This document shows positions 23,438-32,200 of a stretch of 64,000 bases of DNA, one piece after another. Below the pieces are notes generated by a model. It had not been told where the DNA came from. It worked only from the letters and a program-made list of their open reading frames with translations, and ran no database searches. The stretch is from Deltaproteobacteria bacterium (GTDB lineage Bacteria > Myxococcota > Kuafuiibacteriia > Kuafuiibacteriales > Kuafuiibacteriaceae): assembly GCA_020632995.1 (NCBI GenBank), contig JACKEN010000005.1:372001-436000 (forward strand). Direction: 5' to 3'. The position numbers were made by a program, and so were the translations under genes. The first letter of the stretch is position 1. Every line of letters starts with the position of its first letter.

Positions 23438-23965
23438 ATGGGTCCCCTCATCATTCCAGGGGTGGGCGCAGGCACCGGCCAGCCCACTCGGCTCGACTTC
23501 GAGAGCCAGAACCACCAGGCCCAGCTGCGGCCTGGGAACCAGCTCGACATCCCGAAGCAGGGCGTCGGTCAGACCCGGGATCGCCCCGAGCGTGACGGCG
23601 AGACCGGCACCACCAAGACGACTGGCTGGGCGCGCCAGGACGCCATGCTGGACGCCTCCGAGCGCAACGCCCGGGCCGCGAAGGGGTGGGGGGATTTCAC
23701 CGGCGACCGGCGCCGCGACGGCCTCGCCCGAGGCGCGGTGTCCATCGACGCCCCGTCCTTCAAGCCGAAGGACTTCGGCATCGGGCGCAGCCCCGAGGGT
23801 TGGGTGCAGCAGGCGGCCAAGCTCGAGGAGTTCTTCCGCAAGGAGGGCGAGCGCTACGGCATCAACGCCGAGCTGAAGCTCCCCGGCGAGGGCCAGGGCG
23901 CCGAGTCCGGCGGGGCGGTGGGCACCGGCCGAAACAACGGCCGCCGCGCGTTCCGCGTGGGGTAG
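23438..23965 (+). CDS. Hypothetical protein, basic and Gly/Arg-rich
   Basis: This 175-residue protein is not recognised. It has no signal peptide or membrane segment; it is polar, with many Arg, Gly, Asp and Gln residues (QTRDRPERDGETGTTKTTG), and a more helical stretch at residues about 118-150 (EGWVQQAAKLEEFFRKEGER). The ATG follows GATAAC (23414-23419), a possible -10. It lies between the MopE/VWA gene and the PATAN gene, both on the same strand, with 55 and 62 base gaps. Composition and codon use match its neighbours. Confidence 0.55.
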   Translation: MGPLIIPGVGAGTGQPTRLDFESQNHQAQLRPGNQLDIPKQGVGQTRDRPERDGETGTTKTTGWARQDAMLDASERNARAAKGWGDFTGDRRRDGLARGAVSIDAPSFKPKDFGIGRSPEGWVQQAAKLEEFFRKEGERYGINAELKLPGEGQGAESGGAVGTGRNNGRRAFRVG

Positions 23966-24027
23966 ATCCCAGGGCGAGCTGCCCGGGTAGTCCCGCACCA
24001 TCGTAATTGGTAGGTTGGCGGCTCCGC

Positions 24028-25551
24028 ATGGACCGGTTGCAGAGCCTCGGCCAGCAAGCGCTCGATCAGCCCGAAGCGGCCGAGGTCTGGCTCTGTCTGG
24101 GCGAGGCGCTGCTCGAGCTCGGCGCCCTCGACGTCGCGCACCACACCCTGGCCAAGGCCCGCGCGTGCGGTCCACAGGGCGCGGCGGAGTGGTCGGCCCT
24201 CGGCAAGGCGCTCCGCACGCTGGGTGATCGCGCGGGCGCGCTGGAGGCGCTGCGGGCCGCCGCGGTGCTCGACGTCGAGCGGCCGGCCGCGGTGCTGGAG
24301 TTCGCGGCGGCGGCGGTGGCCCTCGGGGCGCACGCAGAGGCCGAGAGCCTGCTCCGCGAGCGGGCGGGGCTGGCCGGCATCCCCGAGCGCGCCGCGTTGC
24401 TCGCGCAGATCTGCGCCGCCCGCGGAGCGGACGAGGAGGCCCTGCAGCTCGCGGTGGAGGCGGCCTCGCTCGCCCAACCGCCGAAGAAGGACGACGTCGC
24501 CCTCGCGGCCCGCCTCGCCGCGCGCCTCGGTCGGGCGGAGCTCGAGGAGCGGATGCAGGCCATCCTGCACAAGCTCGATCCCGATGATCACCGCGCGCTG
24601 ATCCGCCTCGCCACCCTGCAGGCCGCGAAGGGCCGCACCGAGGCGGCGCGCGCCGCGCTCCACGCGCTCCCCTCGAACGCGGCGCTGGGGGCGGCGGAGC
24701 GGGAGCAGCTGGGCGCGCTGTGGCTGTCCCTCGGCGCCCCGGAGCGCGCCCGCGCCGAGCACATGGAGGCCGCCCGGCTGGCCCCGGACGCGGCGGGGCC
24801 CCGGGTCGGGCTGGCCGAGGCCGCGCGCGCCCTCGGGGCGCTGGAGGAGGCGGTCACTGCCTACCGTGCCGCCCTGATCCTCGAGCCCGAGCGGCCGGGG
24901 GTGCAGCGAGGGCTGGGCGAGGTGCTCATGCAAGCGGGCTTGCATGAGGAGGCCGCGGTGGCGCTGATGCGCGCGGCGGCGGAGGCCCCCGAGGATCCCG
25001 AGCTGCGCGCCGCCCTCACCCGCGCCCTGTTGATGGGGGGCGGGGTCGAGACCGCCGCCTCCCGCGACAGCGGCCTCTCCGGCGACCTTTCGGTCTTCCA
25101 CCTGGAGGAGCTGCTCGAGTTCCTGGGCCTGCAGCGGGCGAGCGGGCGGCTCCACCTGCGCTCCGGCGGGCAGGAGGGGGTGATCCGGCTCTACGAGGGG
25201 CGCCTTGTCGACGTCGAGTACCCGGGGCTGCCCTCGCTCGCGGCGGCGTTGGTGGCGCGCGGACTGGTCAGCCGCGCGTGGCTCGATGCGCTCCCCGCGG
25301 CGCGGAAGGGCGGGGATGCGGATCTCATCCGCGCCCTCCTCGAGGTGCCCCCGGGCCCACGGCCGCTGCCCACCGACTTCGTGGAGCGGGTGATCCGGGC
25401 GCGGGTGGAGCAGGGGGTCGAGACCATGCTCCGGTGGTCGAGCGGACAGGCGCGCTTCGAGAAGGAGCGGGTGAACGAGCCGGCCTTCGCCTTCGGCCAC
25501 CAGGACGTGCTGATGTCGGTGTTCACGCGGCAGGACGAGGCCCAGGCGTAG
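24028..25551 (+). CDS. TPR protein with C-terminal PATAN (DUF4388) domain
   Basis: This 507-residue cytoplasmic protein is built of helical TPR-like hairpins (residues about 1-340; for example EEAVTAYRAALILEPERPGV) followed by a PATAN/DUF4388 domain (about 350-500) recognised by LSGDLSVFHLEELLEFLGLQ, SGRLHLRSG, GVIRLYEGRLVDVEY and ARGLVSRAWLDALP. PATAN domains are widespread in myxobacteria and are linked to two-component and gliding or signalling complexes. I use ATG 24028, with TAGGTT 11 bases upstream (24011-24016). It converges on the kinase gene with three bases between their stops. Confidence 0.8.
   Translation: MDRLQSLGQQALDQPEAAEVWLCLGEALLELGALDVAHHTLAKARACGPQGAAEWSALGKALRTLGDRAGALEALRAAAVLDVERPAAVLEFAAAAVALGAHAEAESLLRERAGLAGIPERAALLAQICAARGADEEALQLAVEAASLAQPPKKDDVALAARLAARLGRAELEERMQAILHKLDPDDHRALIRLATLQAAKGRTEAARAALHALPSNAALGAAEREQLGALWLSLGAPERARAEHMEAARLAPDAAGPRVGLAEAARALGALEEAVTAYRAALILEPERPGVQRGLGEVLMQAGLHEEAAVALMRAAAEAPEDPELRAALTRALLMGGGVETAASRDSGLSGDLSVFHLEELLEFLGLQRASGRLHLRSGGQEGVIRLYEGRLVDVEYPGLPSLAAALVARGLVSRAWLDALPAARKGGDADLIRALLEVPPGPRPLPTDFVERVIRARVEQGVETMLRWSSGQARFEKERVNEPAFAFGHQDVLMSVFTRQDEAQA
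24927..24946. repeat. Best copy of a dispersed palindrome, GCAA-N6-TTGC
   Basis: The 20 bases CATGCAAGCGGGCTTGCATG form inverted arms of eight bases around a four-base centre. Exact cores also start at 549, 1353, 2526, 4530, 6069, 7604, 8774, 9976, 12949, 17680, 29306, 30152, 30543, 35457, 35942, 43902, 52482 and 59391, each 14 bases long and inside a coding region. See the matching finding. Confidence 0.85.
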
Positions 25552-25554
25552 GAA

Positions 25555-26640
25555 CTACACGACGCCCATCAGCCAGAGCAGCCCGCCCGCCACCACCACC
25601 GCGCTGATCACCGCCGCCCACACGAAGGCGTTGTCCTCGGGCGCCTCCTCTTCTGGCATGGCGGCGAACAGGCTCGGGTCGGTCGCCGCGGCTGGCCCGC
25701 TCGACAGCGCGGCGGCAGGGTCGCCTGCGCTGGCGGCGCGCCGCGCCAGCCGACGCTGCGCCTCCGCGATCTCGTCCGTGCTCATCAACGTGGCCAGCGC
25801 GTCGTGGAGCGCGCGGGCGGTCGCGAAGCGCTGCCGGCGATCCGGCGCGAGGGCGCGCTCGAGCACGCCCTGGAGCTCCGCCGGCGCGTCGGGCGCGAAG
25901 TCGGTCAGGCGCGGGACCCGCCCCGCGATCACCGCCGCGATCGTGGCCGCCACGTCCGGGCGCTGAAAGAGCGGCCGACCGGCCAGGACCTCCCACAGCA
26001 CCGCGCCCAGCGCGAACACGTCGCTGCGACCATCGAGCGGCTGGCCCTTCAGCTGCTCAGGCGACATGTACCCATACTTGCCCTTGACCACCCCGGACTC
26101 GGTCAGGCCGGGGGCGCGGGTGACCTTCACGATGCCGAAGTCGGTCAGCTTGATCGCGCCGTGGGTCGACACGAGGACGTTCCCGGGCGACACGTCGCGG
26201 TGCACGAGCGGGGTGCGCGCGCCGTCGATGACGACGCCGGAGTGGATGTAGTCGAGGGCGTCACAGAGCGCCATCCCGAGCACCGCCGCTTCGGTCCACC
26301 CGAGGTGGTCCCCGCGGTCTCTGGCCTGACGCAGGACGCGGGCGAGGGACGCCCCGTCGACGTACTCCATGGTGAGGTAGGCCTCGCCGTCCACCTCGCC
26401 GAAGTCGAAGACCTGTACGATGTTGGGGTGGCTCAGCTGGGCCGCCACCCGCGCCTCGTGGGCCAGCATCTCCCTGTAGGCGGGTTCGCTCACGAAGGCC
26501 GGGCGGATCCGCTTCACCGCGCAGGGCTTCGAGAAGCCGTTGGGGCCCTCGATGGTGCCGAGGTAGAGGGTGCCCATCCCGCCCTCCCCGAGGCGCTCGG
26601 TCAACGCGTACTTCCCGAAGCGAAGGGCAGTGACGGTCAT
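25555..26640 (-). CDS. Eukaryotic-type Ser/Thr protein kinase, tail-anchored
   Basis: This 361-residue kinase has all catalytic motifs: glycine loop LGEGGMGTLYLG, lysine 43 (AVKR), glutamate 62, HRDVSPGNVL with Asp 149, and DFG at 167-169, followed by GKYGYMSPEQL. A single C-terminal membrane helix (about residues 336-358) with almost nothing beyond it makes it tail-anchored, with the kinase domain in the cytoplasm and no extracellular sensor. ATG at 26640 has GGGAG seven bases upstream. Such kinases are numerous in Myxococcota; the partner may be the divergent membrane protein at 26784 or the PATAN protein, which converges on it. Confidence 0.93.
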   Translation of the reverse strand: MTVTALRFGKYALTERLGEGGMGTLYLGTIEGPNGFSKPCAVKRIRPAFVSEPAYREMLAHEARVAAQLSHPNIVQVFDFGEVDGEAYLTMEYVDGASLARVLRQARDRGDHLGWTEAAVLGMALCDALDYIHSGVVIDGARTPLVHRDVSPGNVLVSTHGAIKLTDFGIVKVTRAPGLTESGVVKGKYGYMSPEQLKGQPLDGRSDVFALGAVLWEVLAGRPLFQRPDVAATIAAVIAGRVPRLTDFAPDAPAELQGVLERALAPDRRQRFATARALHDALATLMSTDEIAEAQRRLARRAASAGDPAAALSSGPAAATDPSLFAAMPEEEAPEDNAFVWAAVISAVVVAGGLLWLMGVV

Positions 26641-26783
26641 GCTGAGCTCCCGAACGCAAGACACCCGAGCCCGAGGTTCCTGTCAAATGGGAGGGCGATG
26701 GAGAGATGTCGGTGTGCGGGGCCCGGGGTGTGCGAGTTCCAAACATCGCGGGGTCCGCGCGCGAGGCGTAGAATCGGCCCGCC

Positions 26784-27485
26784 ATGACCTACCCCAGCAC
26801 CCTCCCCAGCGGCCCTCACCGCCCGCGCCGGTCCAAGGCCCGGCGGATCGCGCTCGGGGTGCTGGTGGGGGTGGTGGCGGGCAACGCGCTGGCCGCGGGG
26901 ACCTACGTCGTCACCAACGTGATCGCGGGCGAGCCCGGCGCCGCGGCGAGCGCCACCGTCAGCGCGGTGTCCACCGCGCACCGGACCGCGGGCCTCGAGG
27001 CGATGCAGGCCCGGGACTACGAGCGCGCGACGCGCGAGTTCACGCTCGGGCTCGAGGCGCCGAACCCCGCCCCCGATCTGTTGGAGCTGCTGAGCGTGGC
27101 GCGGGACCTCGGCGATCGGAGCGCAGGTCAGCCTGCAGAGCGCCCAGAGCCGGCGACCGAGCGCGCGGCCCCAGCGCGCGCTCCCGCGGTACAGGCCTCG
27201 GAGCGCCCGGCCCCCGCGCCCGCGCCGGTCCGCGCGGTGGCGGCGCGCGCCCGCGCCCGACGCCAGCCCCGGGTTGCAACCCAGCCTGCGCCGACGCCGC
27301 CGGTGACCGCCGCCGCCCTCACGCCGCCTCGGCCCGCGCCGACCCGCGCGACCCCGGTCGAGGCCCGGCCGGCCGCGGCGACGGACGAGCTGCCCCTCTG
27401 CCCACAGGACATGAAGCCCCCGTCGCCCAACACTCCCTACGCTGCGCTGCCGCGGCGCTGCCGCCCGCGCCCTGCCGCCCCGTGA
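26784..27485 (+). CDS. Single-pass membrane protein with Ala/Pro-rich C-terminal tail
   Basis: This 233-residue protein has a basic N terminus (HRPRRSKARR), one membrane segment (residues about 22-45), a short helical region with AMQARDYERATREFTLGLEA resembling one TPR hairpin, and then a long Ala/Pro/Arg-rich tail (about residues 112-200) ending near ELPLCPQDMKPPSPN. It is not recognised as a family. TAGAAT (26769-26774) sits 9 bases before the ATG. It is divergent from the kinase over 143 bases and could be its regulator or substrate; that is a guess. Confidence 0.5.
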   Translation: MTYPSTLPSGPHRPRRSKARRIALGVLVGVVAGNALAAGTYVVTNVIAGEPGAAASATVSAVSTAHRTAGLEAMQARDYERATREFTLGLEAPNPAPDLLELLSVARDLGDRSAGQPAERPEPATERAAPARAPAVQASERPAPAPAPVRAVAARARARRQPRVATQPAPTPPVTAAALTPPRPAPTRATPVEARPAAATDELPLCPQDMKPPSPNTPYAALPRRCRPRPAAP

Positions 27486-27486
27486 C

Positions 27487-28539
27487 TCAGGGGGCGGCGG
27501 CCAGCTGCCGCTCGAGGAACACGAGCACCCCGCCGATGTAGCGCCCGGGGGACTGGTGCATGCCGTCGCAGTGCCCGAACTTCTCGCCTCGCAAGAAGGT
27601 CTTCGGCTCCTGCGCCGCGGCGAAGATCTCCTCCGACACCGCGATCGGCACGAAGGTGTCGTCCTCGCCGTGCGCGATCAGGAGCGGGCGGCCCGCGAGG
27701 TGGGTCACCGCGTCCCGCGGATCGAAGCGCTGGATGTCGTAGCCCAGGCGCTGGGCCAACAGGTTCGAGACCTTGTCGATGAAGCGGTTGATCAGGTTCC
27801 AGTCACCGCGCGCCTCGGGCGGCATCTTGTTCATGTAGTCCACCAGGATGAGGCCGTAGTGGAAGGTCGGGGCGTCGCTGACCACCGCCTTGACCTCCGG
27901 GTGCTCGGCCGCGAGCAAGATGGCCTTCAGCCCGCCCCACGCGCAGCCCATGGCGACGAGCGGACCCGCCTCGCCGTGGGTCTTCAGCACCGCGAGGGCC
28001 TGGTCGAGATCGCCCATGTCCTCGCCGAGGTAGGCGTTGAACACCTCGCCGTGCCCGATGAACAGGTTGCTCCGCGCGTCGGGCACGAAGAGCTGGTAGC
28101 CGTGCTCCAAGAGGAACCCGAACTGCTTCACCATGAACGCGCGGTTGGACTGCCACGGGTGCAGGAGCACCACGGTGGCGCGGATCGCGGTGCCCTCGGG
28201 CGGCTTCACGAGCCAGGCCTTCAGGCGGAGCCCGCCCGAGGGGACCTCCAGCTCCTCGAAGCGCGCCTTCGGCAAGGCCGCCTTCGTCTCCTCGAGCTCC
28301 TTCGCGTAGTCGAGCTGTGGGACCGCGCCGGCGCCCACCATGCGGACGAGGGTGTCCTTCGCGATGCGATCCATCCGGGCCTCCAGCGCCTCTGGAGATG
28401 CCGGCGCGCGCTTCGGTGGTGGTGGAGGCGGCGGCGCCTCGCGCTCGGGCGCGGGGGGCGGCGGTGCAGGCGGGGCTGCGGGGGGCGCGCCAGCGCAGGC
28501 GGCGAGGGAGGCCGTGGCGAGGAACCCGAGGAGCCTCAT
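27487..28539 (-). CDS. Alpha/beta-hydrolase-fold lipoprotein, nucleophile replaced
   Basis: This 350-residue protein begins with a lipoprotein signal peptide (SLAAC, cysteine 15) and a proline-rich linker, then an alpha/beta-hydrolase domain from about residue 80: VVLLHPWQSNRAF (oxyanion strand), the elbow MGCAWGGLKAI, LLIAHGEDDTFVP (acid) and KFGHCDGMH (histidine). The elbow normally reads GxSxGG; here the serine position is alanine (GCG codon), while the acid and histidine remain. It may be a non-catalytic binding protein. The ATG at 28539 is preceded by TACACC. Its stop lies one base from the stop of the convergent gene at 27485. Confidence 0.72.
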   Translation of the reverse strand: MRLLGFLATASLAACAGAPPAAPPAPPPPAPEREAPPPPPPPKRAPASPEALEARMDRIAKDTLVRMVGAGAVPQLDYAKELEETKAALPKARFEELEVPSGGLRLKAWLVKPPEGTAIRATVVLLHPWQSNRAFMVKQFGFLLEHGYQLFVPDARSNLFIGHGEVFNAYLGEDMGDLDQALAVLKTHGEAGPLVAMGCAWGGLKAILLAAEHPEVKAVVSDAPTFHYGLILVDYMNKMPPEARGDWNLINRFIDKVSNLLAQRLGYDIQRFDPRDAVTHLAGRPLLIAHGEDDTFVPIAVSEEIFAAAQEPKTFLRGEKFGHCDGMHQSPGRYIGGVLVFLERQLAAAP

Positions 28540-28584
28540 CCCCAAGGTGTACCCCGCGTCGGCGGGGGCCGCCAGCTCACGCGC

Positions 28585-29085
28585 TCACGAGCTGGGGAGC
28601 GAGAACGGGGCGGTGCGCGGCCGATCGCAGGCCTCGTCGGTGCACACCTGGTAGCGGAAGGCGCCTTTCACGGTCTTGGCGGCTTCGCTCTTCGGCGCCA
28701 CCTGAGCGCTGATCTCCGCCGTGCCCTCCACGATGACCGAGCGCCCCACCGGCAGATCCTTCGCCACGCCCGCGGGATACTTCACGTCGCCCTCGAGCGC
28801 GAACTCGCTGTCCTCGGCGATGGTGAGCTGCATCGGCTTCCCGGTGGTCTCGCCCACCGTGTAGGCGTGGAAGCCGGGGGCCACCTTGACCGTCACCGTC
28901 ACCATCTTGCCCGTGGGATCGAAGCCCACCTCGTGCGAGAAGGCTGCCTTCCAGTCCGGCATCTCCTGGGCGGGGGCGGCCGCCGGCTTCGGGGCCTCCC
29001 GGGGGGCGGTGGCGGCCTGATCCTGCTTGCAGGCGGTGAGGGCGAGGGTGGCCAGGGCGGCCACGCTCAAAGCGGTGCGTCGCAT
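28585..29085 (-). CDS. DsbD-alpha-like (disulfide-reductase N-terminal domain) lipoprotein
   Basis: This 166-residue protein has a lipobox LTAC (cysteine 19) and an immunoglobulin-like domain matching the N-terminal domain of DsbD: VKVAPGFHAYTVGETTGKPM and, near the end, YQVCTDEACDRP, which corresponds to the YQxCxxExC redox pair of DsbD-alpha. Domains of this kind pass electrons to periplasmic thiol proteins. Standing alone and lipidated, it may work with a separate membrane partner not in this window. It lies 45 bases upstream of the hydrolase-fold gene on the same strand, so they may be co-transcribed. Confidence 0.7.
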   Translation of the reverse strand: MRRTALSVAALATLALTACKQDQAATAPREAPKPAAAPAQEMPDWKAAFSHEVGFDPTGKMVTVTVKVAPGFHAYTVGETTGKPMQLTIAEDSEFALEGDVKYPAGVAKDLPVGRSVIVEGTAEISAQVAPKSEAAKTVKGAFRYQVCTDEACDRPRTAPFSLPSS

Positions 29086-29204
29086 GGCCCGGGACCTTGG
29101 CGCCGTGGGCGTCCCGCGGCAAGAGCCTGGGGGTATCCCTGAGGAAGGGGCCACCCTTCAATCAGAGGTGCCCTTCTGCGCCCGCGTTCGGTATGGGAGC
29201 GCCC

Positions 29205-32200
29205 ATGCGACTTCGCGGTCTCCCCTTCGTGCCGGTCCTCCTCCTGGCCGGCTGCCTCATCGGGGGCGGTGCTCAGCAGTTCAGGGCCGGTGAGAAGGCC
29301 TACACGCAAGGCGACTTGCCGGCGGCGGAGAAGGCCTACTCGGACGCCTTGGAGAAGGACCCCGCCAACGCGGAGTACAAGGCCGCCCTCGCGAAGGTGC
29401 GCGAGGAGATGTCGAAGAAGAACGTCTCCGACGCCCAGGCGAAGGAGAAGGCGGGCGACTGGACCGGGGCCTCCGCCGCGTGGGGCGAGGCGGCGCGCCT
29501 GGTGCCCGACAACTCGGACTACGCGGTGCGCCGGGACCTGTCGGCCCAGAAGGCCAAGAACCTCGGCCCCGACGAGTGGTACGTGGCGGTGTCGGTGGTG
29601 GCGCAGCAGAACCCCACCAACGAGATCGCCCAGCGCAGCCTCGCCGGCGCGCGGGCCGCTGCCTACCAGCACAACGTGCAGATGGCGGAGGAGTTCCTGA
29701 CCGCCGGTGCAGGTGGGCGGGCGCTGCAGTACTTCCAGCGCGCGAAGGAGATCGATCCCTCGACCCCCGGGATGCGGGCGGACGCCTTCGAGCAGGCCGA
29801 GGCCCTCGGGATGTCGGAGCAGGGCGACGTGAAGCTGGCCGAGGGTGACCCCATCCGCGCCTACGAGCTCTATCAGGCCGCCTACGCCAAGCGCCCGCTG
29901 CCCGAGATCAAGAAGAAGCTCGAGCAGGTGAAGCGGCAGGCCTCGACCCTGCTCTCGAAGCTGGACCAGGCCAGGAAGGAGGCCGACCGCGGCCGCTACA
30001 CCCAGGCCCTCAAGGTCTACGAGGGCCTGATGGGGATGACCGGGGTGCCCGCCTCGGTGGGCGAGGAGATGAACAAGGTCCGGGGCGAGCTGGTCAAGCA
30101 GGACTGCGACGCGGCCCAGGCCCTCATCGACAAGGACAACCTCAGCAAGGCGCAACGAGTCTTGCGAGACGCGATGGCCCACGCCCAGCTGGACAAGGTG
30201 CGCACCGACGTCCTCACCCGGGGGCTCACCGCGGGCGCGAACGGGCGGCCGGACCAGACCCTGGTGGCGATCGAGGCGGCGGGGCTCGAGGCCGGGACCC
30301 CGCTCGAGCTGACCTCTGCCGCCTTCGCCCAGGCCGCGGCCAAGCAGGTGCTGGCCCAGGCGGAGCGGGTGTCGTCCCGCGACGCGGCCAAGGCCCTGAA
30401 GCTGGTGGCCAACCTGGACCGCTTCCAGGAGCAGCTGCCGGGCATCGGCGCGCTGCGCCGCAAGCTCCGGGCGTCCTCGTTCGAGGATCTCCTGGACGAC
30501 GCGCTGGCCGCGGCGAAGAAGGGGAACGACGGTGAGGCGGCCGCAACCCTGGTTGCCGCGCTGAACTCGAGCAAGGCCCCCGACGACATGCGCGCCCCGG
30601 CGGAGGAGGGCGTGGACCTGCTCAAGATCGGGTCCTACGCCGGCGCCGAGGAGGCCTTCACCCGGGCCCAGGCCGCGGCGCCGCGCTCGCGCCTCGCCCA
30701 GCGGGGCATCGACATCGCCCGCCTGCGCCGAAAGGCCGCCGAGAAGGACGCGGTCGAGACGCTGAAGAGTGGCAAGGGCAACCTTGCGAAGGCGGTGGAG
30801 ATCCTCGAGGGCGCGGCCCGCCTCGAGCCGGGCAACGACAACACCCGGGCCGGGGCGGCGGCCCTGGTCTCCCGCCTCGAGAAGGTGGGGAGCGAGAGCA
30901 ACGCCGACGTGGGGACGTGGGTGGAGTGGGCGGTGCGCCTCTCGAGCCTGCCCGAGGGGGCGAAGGGGCCGGCGCTGAACGGCGCGGCGGCCTTGAAGGA
31001 GAGCAACCTCGGCGCGGCGTCGACCGCGTTCGAGGAGGCCCAGGACGCGGCGGGCGCCGACCCCTTGCCCAAGCTGGCCAAGGAGCTGGTGGCCAAGCGC
31101 CGGATGAGCACCCTCAAGAGCGACGTTGCGGCGGTGGTCGAGGGCGACGAGGCGGCGGCGGTGGCCCTGGGTGAGCTCCTCGAGAAGCACCCCGACGACC
31201 CCACCGGTCAACGCGTCTTGCGGCAGGTGCTCGACAAGGCGGAGGCCCTGGCGGCCAAGAAGCAGGACGCCGAGGCGGCACGTTACCTGAAGCTGGCCAC
31301 CGTGGCCACCCGGCCCGCCCCCGGGGTGAAGGCGGCCCTCGACAAGGGCAACGAGGCTCTGGCGAAGGGTGACATGCAGGCGGCCGAGCAGGCCTACGAC
31401 GACGCCCAGGACCTCGAGGCGGCGCACCCGGTGGCGGTGTCGGGCTACGGCATCGCCCGGGGCGCGCGGCAGGGCGCGTTGACCCAGGCCCTGACCGAGG
31501 CCAAGGCGGGCGGGAGCCTGGAGCCGGTGATGGCGGCGATGAAGGCGGCGGTGGCCCTCGATCCGAACAGCAAGGAGGCCCGGTCCGCGTTCAGCGAGCT
31601 CATCCGCGAGGCCGAGAAGCAGGCGGACGCGGGGAACGTGCCGCGCGCGGCCCAGCTCCTCGAGGCGGCCAACGTGGTGTCGAAGCCGGAGCAGGTGCAG
31701 GCTCAGTTGACGAAGGCCAACGGCCTCCTCGAGAAGAAGGAGCTCGACGCGGCCCAGGCCGCCTACGCCGAGGTCCTGAAGGGCGGCGACAGCCAGGTCG
31801 CGGCCACCGGCACCTCGATCTGCAAGGAGCAGACCCTGTCCAGCCTGGTGGCGGGGCTCGCGGGCCTCGAGAAGGGCGACGACCTCGAGCGCGGGGCCAA
31901 GGCGGCGCAGGAGCTCCTGCGGTTGGACCCGGCCAACAAGAAGGTCGGGCGCGCGGTCGAGGCGGCCCTGACCCGGGCGGACCAGGCGGCCGAGAAGGGC
32001 GACGACAAGGCGGCGGCGAAGGAGCTGGGCGCGGCGGCGGTGGCCCTGGGTGAGGATCTGAGCGGCCCGGTGGCGGCGCTGTCGGCGGGCAAGTACCCCG
32101 ACGCCCAGGCCGGGTTCGAGGCCTCCACCTCCGAGGTGGGGCGCCGCGGCGCGGCCCTGGCCCGGCGCCGGAACCTCGGCGCGCTGGCCGGGAGCATGGG

